Below, one piece after another: positions 1-6,665 of a stretch of DNA of 33,159 bases; position 1 is the stretch's first letter; each line of letters begins with the position of its first letter. The translations under genes were made by a program, and so were the position numbers. The notes beneath the pieces were generated by a model. It made no database searches, was not told the DNA's origin, and saw nothing but the letters and a program-made list of their open reading frames with translations. Source of the stretch: Spirochaetaceae bacterium (GTDB lineage Bacteria > Spirochaetota > Spirochaetia > DSM-27196 > PWMO01). The stretch covers positions 1 to 33,159 of the forward strand of contig REDM01000146.1 in the NCBI GenBank assembly GCA_007693485.1, given 5' to 3'.

Positions 1-182
1 ATTTTCTCCAGTTCCGGTTCCATTTCCGGTTTCCGATTCCGTACGTCGATACTTGTCTGCAGGTTCATCCAGAATCGTTCGCTTGTACCAAACAGTTTCG
101 ACAACCTCAGCGCCATATCGGTACTCAGGCGCCGCAGAAATTCTTCTTCCAGTATCTCACCGATTGTTGGTGTTGGTGAGGA
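1..182 (-). pseudogene. higA: HigA/VapI-type XRE antitoxin remnant with the HTH deleted, cut by the left window edge
   Basis: HigA-type antitoxins bind DNA through an N-terminal helix-turn-helix and neutralise a HigB-like RNase. Read leftwards from base 182, the frame gives a start-proximal IGEILEEEFL motif followed almost at once by TDMALRLSKLFGTSERFWMN, the C-terminal signature of the family. In normal members about 30-35 residues carrying the recognition helices lie between these two blocks; here they are missing. No start codon precedes the motif: the frame opens directly after the TGA (183-185) that ends the hepT reading frame. The frame stays open to base 1, so the 3' end is outside the window. 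Loss of the HTH and of the start point to a decayed gene. The family call is firm from the two motifs; the exact deletion size is from memory of the family. Confidence 0.6.
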
Positions 183-572
183 TCAGGTAGACCGGTGACG
201 TGTGCGACTATCTGGAAGACCTGGACCGGAGCGGAGGCGGCTTCGAAGCGCCTGCAACAAAGCAAGAACGGACGGGACGGTCGTGGTAACGGTAGTCCAG
301 ACGAGACTTGTGTTCACATTGTCTTACCCGTGGATGAGGCGATCACGCATTCCCGCCATGGCTTTCCACGGAATGGCAGGCTCGAGCTCGCGCACATCGC
401 TCGGAATCCGTTTTACTGCTTCGCCACAAATCTCCAACGCGCGGATTACCGCGTATTGGGTGCGAAAATCGGACTCAAAGTCGGCAAAGGTTTTCGAGTC
501 AGCGAACTCGACCACGAGCGTCAGATTACGTTCAAGATCACTGAGGGCATCGTCGAAATCGGGTGCATTCAT
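183..572 (-). pseudogene. hepT: HepT-like (DUF86) toxin interrupted by an ochre stop at the catalytic Tyr
   Basis: HepT is the HEPN RNase toxin of the MNT/HepT system. The intact part (82 residues, 572 to 327) matches the family through EICGEAVKRIP, IPWKAMAGMRD and RDRLIHG. The HEPN active site is RX4HXY; here Arg-X4-His-Gly is followed by TAA at 324-326 exactly where the Tyr codon should stand, one base from TAT or TAC. Beyond the stop the same frame continues as a normal HepT tail (DNVNTSLVW, then a Pro/Leu-rich helix) to a TGA at 183-185, giving 129 residues, the usual family length. The ATG overlaps the mntA stop by ATGA, so the pair was an operon. The truncated protein lacks the active-site Tyr, which is also the residue AMPylated by MntA, and should not be toxic. 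Confidence 0.8.
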
Positions 573-868
573 ATCTCGATTGCTTCGGCGTGGGCTCGAC
601 GGGCCACACCCGGTTTTAGGTCTTCGTCCAGAATCAGGTCAACATCAACTCCCAGGTCTTCGCTGATCTCCTGCTGCAGGGATATGAGCCCCAGAAGGTC
701 GAACCGATACGGCTTATCCGCTTCGATGATGAGATCAAGGTCACTGTCCGGCCGTGCTTCGCCTCTCGCGTAACTTCCGAACAGTCTTATCGAACGAATT
801 CCGTACCTTCTGTGCAACTCATCGCGTCGGGCACGGAGATACTCTCGCGGATTGGTCCGATCAGCCAT
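569..868 (-). CDS. mntA: MntA-type minimal nucleotidyltransferase antitoxin
   Basis: This 99-residue protein has the minimal nucleotidyltransferase signature GSX10DXD: Gly31-Ser32, ten residues, then Asp43-Leu-Asp45 (GSYARGEARPDSDLD). Family members use ATP to AMPylate the Tyr of the HepT RX4HXY motif and so silence the toxin. The frame is open further upstream, to a GTG at 1075, but residues before Met at 868 do not belong to the family, and 868 gives the normal length. There is no Shine-Dalgarno; an extended -10 (TGGTATGAT) ends 7 nt before the ATG, suggesting a leaderless message. The gene overlaps hepT by 4 nt. The antitoxin looks intact although its partner is disrupted. Confidence 0.85.
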   Translation of the reverse strand: MADRTNPREYLRARRDELHRRYGIRSIRLFGSYARGEARPDSDLDLIIEADKPYRFDLLGLISLQQEISEDLGVDVDLILDEDLKPGVARRAHAEAIEI

Positions 869-1304
869 GCGATACATCATACCAAAACATCGCAGTTTGC
901 ACAGCAATTCGATGCGCCGCATTTCAGAGCCGGCGAGCAGTTGCTTCGCGAAGCGCGCTTGAAGATCGAGGTCGACCAGGTCGACAGTGCCCGACGGCGG
1001 GGTCATGGCTCCGCGCACTGCCGGTAGTTTCCACTCTGAGGGAATCAGCTTCAGAGTAGCGACTACTTCTCCCACCCCAGTGCCTCACGGTCCACCTTGT
1101 CGCGGAACCGCGTGCCGAAAAGTCGGTGATCACCTGTCTCGTGTCGTGCTGGGGGGATGCCGACCAAGCACTGGAGCCAGGCTCTGAATTACCTGGCGAT
1201 ACGATTCGACGGCCGGGTACCGGTCTGAAGGAATTGAAACAAAAGTCTTGACACGCCCTCGTCGTGGGCACAAAGGAGTGGTCCTGAGGCCCTCCTGCTC
1301 TCCA
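869..1304. other. Gap with no identifiable intact gene; decayed coding fragments
   Basis: About 435 bases hold no gene that can be supported. On the minus strand two short open stretches look coding-like but match nothing recognised: one runs from about 1195 to a TAG at 1063-1065 and ends FRDKVDREALGWEK, the other runs from a GTG at 1075 into mntA. On the plus strand a 23-codon frame at 1157-1228 contains QALNYL and DGRVPV, faintly like the C-terminal part of IS66 transposases with a piece missing. Together with the broken toxin-antitoxin genes next door, this reads as degraded accessory DNA. Confidence 0.4.
876..881 (-). promoter_or_regulatory. Extended -10 (TGGTATGAT) for mntA
   Basis: On the minus strand the hexamer TATGAT is preceded by TGG, an extended -10. 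It ends 7 nt before the mntA ATG. No good -35 lies at 16-18 nt. The core TGGTATGATGTA is repeated in front of sppA near 4895-4906. Confidence 0.45.
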
Positions 1305-1604
1305 TCAGCATCCCGATAAACCTATCGTGACCGTTGCAGGCCGCCGTGTCGGGTTCAGCATGACCATCAGTGCGCGCGAATCGTTGGAGCAATAGGCGTT
1401 TCCACGGTTCAGTATGACATCTCGACCGCGATCGGTGATCCACACCGTCCCCGCGCGCACGGTAATGGAGCGACCGCCTGCGACCGCCCGTGACCGGCGC
1501 GCTCCAAGAATAATCGTTGTCTCGTCACCGGTAGAGGGATCAGACCCCGTCCGTGACGAAAAGGCTCCAACCAGGCCTGATCGATCTGCGCGCAAGGACC
1601 GCAT
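1305..1604 (-). CDS. Possible DUF2917-like small protein (doubtful)
   Basis: The C-terminal half of this 99-residue frame reads ITVRAGTVWITDRGRDVILNR, then a hydrophobic end (LMVMLNP). This resembles DUF2917 domains, which typically have a 'rGrvWvT..gD..L..G' pattern of a small beta-barrel of unknown function. The frame is open upstream as far as 1784, but that part is Arg-rich and includes the translation of a 12-bp tandem repeat, so the internal Met at 1604 was preferred. No clear Shine-Dalgarno is visible. Function is unknown, and the whole call rests on one short motif in a region with several broken genes; it could be a fragment or chance. Confidence 0.3.
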   Translation of the reverse strand: MRSLRADRSGLVGAFSSRTGSDPSTGDETTIILGARRSRAVAGGRSITVRAGTVWITDRGRDVILNRGNAYCSNDSRALMVMLNPTRRPATVTIGLSGC

Positions 1605-1689
1605 CCACGACCGAACCCGCGCAATCAGCCGGAACCTGACACGCCCCAAATCGCGCCGTCGCGCGCAACGGCTTCGTTCCGATCCATAC

Positions 1690-1712
1690 GGCGCCGCGTG
1701 ACGTGCGGCGCC
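1690..1712. repeat. Inverted repeat GGCGCCGC-7nt-GCGGCGCC
   Basis: Perfect 8-bp arms (1690-1697 and 1705-1712) around a 7-nt loop. No T-run follows on either strand, so it is not a standard intrinsic terminator. Confidence 0.5.
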
Positions 1713-1733
1713 TTCGTTGATAACCCGTTCCAT

Positions 1734-1757
1734 AGCTCGCTCATGAGCTCGCTCATG
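1734..1757. repeat. Two exact copies of AGCTCGCTCATG in tandem
   Basis: The 12-mer occurs at 1734-1745 and again at 1746-1757 without a spacer. It looks like a slippage duplication; read on the minus strand it would encode HERAHERA. Confidence 0.6.
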
Positions 1758-1978
1758 CTCCCACAAGTATTGGTACGACAACATGGGGGAAGGATCGATA
1801 TTTTCCTTCCGGCGGTACAGACACAGCTCCCGATCAGGTCATGGTACCAGCGGCGGAAACCAGGCGCTCCGTGTTGATCGAGACGTTCGACCAACAGCAG
1901 CCGGGTCATCGTATCGTGGTGAAAGCGGGGCTCCACCACCAACCGCGCACGCGGTATACTGACTGGGAAGGAGTCGGC

Positions 1979-2209
1979 GTGGACAACGATGCACACCAAC
2001 ACGATCCGCACCTTTCGGGAAAGGTCCGATCTGCGATACTTGCGCGACAAAGCCGCGAGACGATACTCGACATCGCGGAGCGTGAGTCGCGAAGCCTTCT
2101 CGAGCTCAACCCTGAGTACGGACGTATTCGACTGAGAGCCGCGTTCCGAAGGAGTCGGCGAGATGACGCACAAAGAGCTGCTGACGAACCTGGTCGCGGA
2201 GGGGGTTGA
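1979..2209 (+). CDS. Hypothetical small protein upstream of the nucleotidyltransferase
   Basis: A 76-residue frame starts at a GTG that sits 5 nt after a strong AAGGAG, and a TATACT hexamer lies about 20 nt upstream; these signals are the main support. The product is charged, with a helical middle (RETILDIAERESRSLLELN) and an Arg-rich tail. I do not recognise a family. It overlaps the start of the downstream nucleotidyltransferase gene by 47 nt in another frame, which suggests translational coupling if both are real. It could be the antitoxin-like partner of that nucleotidyltransferase, but no DNA-binding motif is visible. Codon use is not decisive. Confidence 0.35.
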   Translation: MDNDAHQHDPHLSGKVRSAILARQSRETILDIAERESRSLLELNPEYGRIRLRAAFRRSRRDDAQRAADEPGRGGG

Positions 2210-2693
2210 GTTCGTCGTTATCGGCGGCACGGCGCTTCGCCTCTATAACAGCCCGCGAGTCACCCACGACATCGACCTCGCAATTCGAGCCCTTGATGTG
2301 GACCACGTTGTGGACGTCATGTATCGGTTGGGGTACTGCTTGGTCACGTCCGTAACCGAAACCCACGCCGCGGTCTGCTCAAGTGCCGCGGCGGCCCGCG
2401 CGTGGATTGAGCGAGAGAGCCCAGGTTCCGCAAGTTTTGTTATGGTTGCCGGGGAGGTCGCGTCCGAAGTTCCCCTCGACCACATTGACGTCGCAAGCCA
2501 GGTAGACTTTCTGTTTGAACTGACGATTCCCGCGATGCATCTGCGAAAGAACGCACGGCGTATCGAACTCCCCGATCTGTCTTTTCTCGTCGCGTCGGTG
2601 GATGACCTGATCCGTTTGAAGGAAGCGCGATCCGATCGAAGCGCTGCTGACGAGGATGACCTGCGGTTTCTGCGGGCATTGAAAGGAGAATAA
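2163..2693 (+). CDS. Nucleotidyltransferase-fold protein (DUF6036/AbiEii-like)
   Basis: This 176-residue protein has the nucleotidyltransferase start FVVIGGTALRLY, with the paired Gly at 21-22, followed by THDIDLAI with Asp36-X-Asp38 as likely metal ligands. Proteins of this class include AbiEii-type toxins of abortive-infection systems and stand-alone enzymes of unknown substrate. A third acidic residue cannot be assigned safely, although a downstream block has Asp485-coded acid residues only in sequence context PLDHIDV. The C-terminal DDLIRLKEARSDRSAADEDDL helix is typical of such proteins. An AAGGAG lies 8 nt before the ATG. It follows a small ORF in a region of toxin-antitoxin decay, so a toxin or antitoxin role is plausible but not shown. 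Confidence 0.65.
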   Translation: MTHKELLTNLVAEGVEFVVIGGTALRLYNSPRVTHDIDLAIRALDVDHVVDVMYRLGYCLVTSVTETHAAVCSSAAAARAWIERESPGSASFVMVAGEVASEVPLDHIDVASQVDFLFELTIPAMHLRKNARRIELPDLSFLVASVDDLIRLKEARSDRSAADEDDLRFLRALKGE

Positions 2694-2698
2694 CCCCC

Positions 2699-3028
2699 AT
2701 GCATAAGCTCATCTTCTTCGTTCCCGCCGAGCACGCCGAGGCCGTCAAGCGGGCGGTCTTTGCCGCCGGAGCGGGGCGCTACCGCAACTACGACTGCTGC
2801 TCGTGGCAGACCGCCGGTACCGGGCAGTTCCGCCCGCTCGCCGGCGCCGATCCCTTCATCGGCTCAGTGGGCGCGGTGGAGACGGTGCCCGAACTGCGCG
2901 TGGAGACCATCTGCACCGACGAGTCGGTGCGCACCGTGCTCGACGCCCTCATCGCCGCCCATCCCTACGAAGAGCCCGCCTACGAGGTGGTGCGGATCTG
3001 GACAATCGACGACCTGCCGGGAGATTGA
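2699..3028 (+). CDS. Stand-alone NIF3-like insert domain (YqfO/CutA-like fold)
   Basis: The whole 109-residue protein corresponds to the PII/CutA-like domain that is inserted in many bacterial NIF3 (YqfO) proteins. Diagnostic blocks are FFVPAEHAEAVKRAVFAAGA, RNYDCCSW, TGQFRPL, NPFIG-like DPFIGSVG and HPYEEPAYEV. Here it stands alone, without the flanking dimetal NIF3 halves. The molecular function is unknown; metal binding or trimerisation has been proposed for the domain. GGAG lies about 8 nt before the ATG, and the gene starts 5 nt after the nucleotidyltransferase stop, so the two may be co-transcribed, though they are unlikely to share a function. Confidence 0.85.
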   Translation: MHKLIFFVPAEHAEAVKRAVFAAGAGRYRNYDCCSWQTAGTGQFRPLAGADPFIGSVGAVETVPELRVETICTDESVRTVLDALIAAHPYEEPAYEVVRIWTIDDLPGD

Positions 3029-3193
3029 GAATGGACCGCTCCGGACTCGGAGCCGCAGCAGCGACTGGCGAAACCGGTCCAAGAAAACGTCCGCACCTCC
3101 CTTCGCGAAATGTCTTGTTCAAGTAGACACTTCCCGTATGCACACAGCTTCCGGCCGTGGCCATCCCCGTGAGCCCCAACTACGCCGCGACCT

Positions 3194-4861
3194 TCACCGC
3201 CCTGTCAAACCCATCGTCACCAGCAGCGGATCCACAAACAGCGGCACCCCGTGCAGGGACCGGCACGCCGCGACGAGCGCAGCAGCCGCTTCGACGGAGC
3301 CGGCGCTCGGGGCGCTGACGGTGCCGAGCCCCGCACCGCTGGCCCCGGCCGGCAGTGCCCCTGTCGTCAGCGCCCCGCCGCCCGAAGCCTGCGTCCTCGC
3401 CGCGATCAGCTGCGCCACCAGCGACTGCTTCACCTTCGGGCCAAAGCTCACCCGCGCCCGCCTGGCGCCAATCAGCTCGCGTGCGTGGTTGATCGCGTCG
3501 GTCAGACCGCCAAGCTCATCAACCAGGTTTCGCTCCTGCGCGTCGCGGCCCAGCCAGACGCGGCCTTCGCCCAGTGCGTGGACCTCCTCGGAGGTCGTGC
3601 CGCGAAACGTTGCGACCCGGCCCAGAAACTCCCGGTAGAGCTGTTCGACCACATCGTCGACCCTGGCGCGCTCAGCCTTGGTCAGGGGCCGAAGCGGCGA
3701 GCCGAGGTCGGCCGAGTCTCCCCGGGCCACGCGGTCGAGAGTGATCCCGTTGTGCGCAAGGAAGCGCGACAGGTCAAAGTACATGATGATGACGCCGATC
3801 GAACCGGTGATGGTGGACGGGTGGGCGAAGAGGCGCCGGCCCGTGGTGGCAATCCAGTACCCACCGCTTCCGGCCACGGGCCCCATCGATACCACAACCG
3901 GCTTCTTCTCGTTCAGCGCCACCAGCTCGCGCAGTACGTTCTCGCTGGCGGTTGCCGAACCGCCCGGGCTGTTGATGCGAAAGACCACCGCGCGGGTGCG
4001 CCGGTCGGCGGCCAGCGCGCGAATCGCCTTCACCATGGTCACGTCGCCAATCGCCTGTCCCACCATTGGATCGCGGCGCGACTCGCCGTCAACCACGGCG
4101 CCCTCGAAGACCAGAACCGCGACGCGCTTCCCGCGACCCACATGGCCTTTCGCCTTCGGCGCCGAAGCCACGCGAACTTTCTCTCTCTTCCATTCCCGCA
4201 CCAGGTCCCCTGGCGTGGCAAGCCGATGGACCAGCCCCCGTTCCAGCGCCTCCGGTGCGGTGAAGATGCGGCCGGCGAGCATCTCATCGATCAACGTGGG
4301 AGAGAACTCCGACGCACCCTCGAGGCCGCGTCGCATCTCTTCGACGGCGCCGTCCACCAGCGCCTGCAACTGCTCCCGGCTGTACCGGTCGTGCTTGCTG
4401 GTACGGAAGGGATCAGCTGCGCTTTTGTATCGACCGCGACGAATCACCTCCACGCCGATGCGTTTGTCGCGCAGAAGCTTCTGAAAGAATGGCGAGGTTC
4501 CCGAGACGCCGGCAAACGAGAGCGTGCCGAGTGAATGCAGTATCCGATGGCTGCACGCGGCTGCGAGTACGCAGTCAACCGCGCTGTACCCTGCGGCGAC
4601 GTACCACACCTCCTTGCCCGCGTCCACCAGTCGGCGAAGCGCATCGGCGACTTCGTGCACCGCGGCAAAGGCGGAAACCGAGAACCCCTCGCGGCGCACA
4701 ACCAGAACGCGCCCAATGGATCGCGACCGGGCGATGCGTTCGGTCTGTTCCCAGAACCGGTCAAACTGAAACCGCTTTGCCCCGCCCGCTGAAGCGAATC
4801 CCTTCACCTGCGGACCGATCTCGTGGTACTGCCCCTGCAGCTCAAGTTGTGTGTACCGCAT
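3194..4861 (-). CDS. sppA: Signal peptide peptidase SppA, 67K double-domain type
   Basis: SppA digests cleaved signal peptides in the membrane, using a Ser/Lys dyad. This 555-residue protein has both halves of the large form. The N-terminal half holds the catalytic Lys in RRGRYKSAADPF (Lys146). The C-terminal half holds the nucleophile in GSGGYWIA (Ser332), preceded by the oxyanion-type motif RINSPGGS and followed by TGSIGVI. No N-terminal signal or transmembrane helix is evident, unlike the E. coli enzyme, so it may be cytoplasmic or peripheral. The C-terminal 60 residues are Ala/Gly/Ser-rich and outside the family core. GGGAG lies before the ATG and an extended -10 lies 35 nt upstream. It is transcribed divergently from the ABC-F gene. 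Confidence 0.9.
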   Translation of the reverse strand: MRYTQLELQGQYHEIGPQVKGFASAGGAKRFQFDRFWEQTERIARSRSIGRVLVVRREGFSVSAFAAVHEVADALRRLVDAGKEVWYVAAGYSAVDCVLAAACSHRILHSLGTLSFAGVSGTSPFFQKLLRDKRIGVEVIRRGRYKSAADPFRTSKHDRYSREQLQALVDGAVEEMRRGLEGASEFSPTLIDEMLAGRIFTAPEALERGLVHRLATPGDLVREWKREKVRVASAPKAKGHVGRGKRVAVLVFEGAVVDGESRRDPMVGQAIGDVTMVKAIRALAADRRTRAVVFRINSPGGSATASENVLRELVALNEKKPVVVSMGPVAGSGGYWIATTGRRLFAHPSTITGSIGVIIMYFDLSRFLAHNGITLDRVARGDSADLGSPLRPLTKAERARVDDVVEQLYREFLGRVATFRGTTSEEVHALGEGRVWLGRDAQERNLVDELGGLTDAINHARELIGARRARVSFGPKVKQSLVAQLIAARTQASGGGALTTGALPAGASGAGLGTVSAPSAGSVEAAAALVAACRSLHGVPLFVDPLLVTMGLTGR

Positions 4862-4896
4862 TGGTGTCTCCCGTGCGTCGTAGTGGTATGTGGTAC

Positions 4897-4902
4897 ATCA
4901 TA
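4897..4902 (-). promoter_or_regulatory. Extended -10 (TGGTATGAT) for sppA
   Basis: TATGAT preceded by TGG on the minus strand, about 35 nt before the ATG, which leaves a leader of about 28 nt with GGGAG as ribosome site. The 12-mer TGGTATGATGTA also occurs in front of mntA. Confidence 0.45.
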
Positions 4903-5025
4903 CCATAGAGCCCCTTGCCACGCACCACTGGTTCATAGTACACACAGACAAAGCCGCCGTTTCTGCAGCACCGTTTCTGCCTGCTGACGCCCGATCGACC
5001 TGCGACCCAGAGAAGGACCTGAATC

Positions 5026-6660
5026 ATGATCACCGCTTCAAACATTACCCTTGCGTATGGGGACCGCGTTCTGTTCAAGGACGTCAATATCAAGTTTACT
5101 CCCGGCAACTGTTACGGCATCATTGGTGCCAACGGAGCCGGAAAGTCCACCTTTCTCAAGATCCTCTCGGGCGAGATCTCTCCCGATGCGGGCGAGATCA
5201 TCGTTTCGCAAGGACAGCGACTCGCCGTGCTCCAACAGGATCAGTACAAGTTTGACAAACACTCGGTGCTCCACACGGTCATCATGGGGTACCGCAAGCT
5301 CTATGATGTGATGATGGAAAAAGACGCCATCTACACCAAGGAAGAGTTCTCCGAAGCAGACGGCATGCGTGCCGCGGAGCTGGAGGCGGAGTTTGCCGAG
5401 ATGGGTGGCTGGGAATCCGAGTCAGAGGCAAGCCGCCTGCTCGCCGGGCTTGGCATCGGCGATGAGCATCTTGAGAAACAGATGAGCGAACTCGACGGTG
5501 GGCAGAAGGTGCGGGTGCTGCTCGCGCAGGCGCTCTTTGGCGATCCCGACATCGTGCTCCTGGACGAGCCCACCAACAACCTCGACCTGGACTCGGTGGG
5601 CTGGCTGGAAGAGTTTCTCTACCAGTTCAAAAACACCGTGATTGTGGTGTCGCATGACCGCCACTTTCTGGACCGGGTCTGTACCCACATCGCCGACATC
5701 GACTTTGGAAAGATCACCCTCTACGTGGGGAACTACGATTTCTGGTACCACGCCAGCCAGCTGATGCGCAAACAGATGCGCGACGACAAGAAGCGCCGCG
5801 AAGACAAGATCGCCGAGCTGAAGGCCTTCATCCAGCGCTTCTCCGCAAACGCGGCCAAGTCCAAACAGGCAACCAGCCGGCAGAAGCTCGTCGAGAAACT
5901 GACCATCGACGACATCCGCCCGAGCAGCCGCAAGGCCCCCTACGTCAGTTTTGACGCGGAGCGCGAGCTCGGCAAGAAGGTGCTCCACATCGACGAGCTG
6001 ACCCGCAGCGTGGAAGAGCAGGACGTCCTGCGCAATCTCACCTTGACCGTCAACCCGGGCGACAAGATCGCCTTTGTTGGTCCGCACCATCAGGCGAAGA
6101 GCGTGCTCTTTTCCATGCTCGCCGGCGAGACCAAACCGGAGTCGGGCGAAATCGAGTGGGGGACCACGGTCACCTTCGGCTACTTTCCCCAGGATAACAG
6201 CACCTACTTTGACTCAGACCTCTCCATCATCGAGTGGCTGCGTCAGTTCACCGAGGTAGAGGACGAGACTTACGTGCGCGGCTTTCTCGGGCGCATGCTC
6301 TTTTCGGGCGACGAGTCGCTGAAGCCGGTGCGCGTCCTTTCCGGGGGCGAGAAGGTGCGTTGCATGCTCTCCAAGCTGATGCTCACCCGACCCAATGTGC
6401 TGCTCCTTGACGAACCAACCAACCACCTTGACCTCGAATCGATTACCGCGGTCAACGACGCCCTCATCGACTTCAAAGGATCTGTGCTGTTCACCAGCCA
6501 TGACCATCAGTTTGTCCACACGGTAGCCAACCGCATCATCGAGTTTACTCCTTCGGGTATCATCGACCGCATGATGCCGCTGGACGACTATCTCAAGAAC
6601 GAGGACGTCAAGGCGCTGCGCGACCAGCTCTATCACGGGCACCACCTGCTGGAGATCTGA
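5026..6660 (+). CDS. ABC-F family ATPase, YbiT-like
   Basis: ABC-F proteins have two ABC ATPase domains on one chain, no membrane part, and act on the ribosome (translation factors or antibiotic protection). Domain 1 has Walker A GANGAGKS (34-41), signature LDGGQ (156-160) and LLDEPTNN. The P-site linker (about 235-300) is a Lys/Arg-rich helical hairpin. Domain 2 has signature LSGGE (438-442) and LLLDEPTNHLD, but its Walker A is degenerate: GPHHQAKS (352-359) keeps the Lys and loses the GxxGxGKS/T Gly pattern. The 544-residue length and the short linker fit the YbiT group. GAAGGA precedes the ATG. RecQ begins 5 nt after the stop, so the two probably share a transcript. It is unlikely to be an antibiotic-resistance subtype, but sequence alone does not settle this. 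Confidence 0.9.
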   Translation: MITASNITLAYGDRVLFKDVNIKFTPGNCYGIIGANGAGKSTFLKILSGEISPDAGEIIVSQGQRLAVLQQDQYKFDKHSVLHTVIMGYRKLYDVMMEKDAIYTKEEFSEADGMRAAELEAEFAEMGGWESESEASRLLAGLGIGDEHLEKQMSELDGGQKVRVLLAQALFGDPDIVLLDEPTNNLDLDSVGWLEEFLYQFKNTVIVVSHDRHFLDRVCTHIADIDFGKITLYVGNYDFWYHASQLMRKQMRDDKKRREDKIAELKAFIQRFSANAAKSKQATSRQKLVEKLTIDDIRPSSRKAPYVSFDAERELGKKVLHIDELTRSVEEQDVLRNLTLTVNPGDKIAFVGPHHQAKSVLFSMLAGETKPESGEIEWGTTVTFGYFPQDNSTYFDSDLSIIEWLRQFTEVEDETYVRGFLGRMLFSGDESLKPVRVLSGGEKVRCMLSKLMLTRPNVLLLDEPTNHLDLESITAVNDALIDFKGSVLFTSHDHQFVHTVANRIIEFTPSGIIDRMMPLDDYLKNEDVKALRDQLYHGHHLLEI

Positions 6661-6665
6661 CCGAC

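Larger units (their letters stand above)
1605..1978. other. Gap without a supportable gene; holds an inverted repeat and a 12-bp tandem repeat
   Basis: Long frames exist on both strands, but none shows a recognisable domain. The stretch contains a GC-rich inverted repeat (1690-1712), a 12-bp tandem duplication (1734-1757) and a TATACT -10-like hexamer at about 1955-1960 ahead of the small ORF at 1979. Confidence 0.4.

Noticed and set aside
569-1075. Longer mntA starting at GTG 1075 (168 residues)
   Set aside because: The extra 69 residues do not belong to the nucleotidyltransferase family, and ATG 868 gives the normal length next to a -10 element.
1625-2230. Minus-strand 201-codon frame opposite the small ORF and the start of the nucleotidyltransferase gene
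   Set aside because: No recognisable domain, no ribosome site, and it overlaps the better supported plus-strand genes.
3251-4534. 427-codon plus-strand frame across sppA
   Set aside because: Antisense shadow of a gene with clear SppA motifs; Arg/Ala/Pro-rich with no domain.
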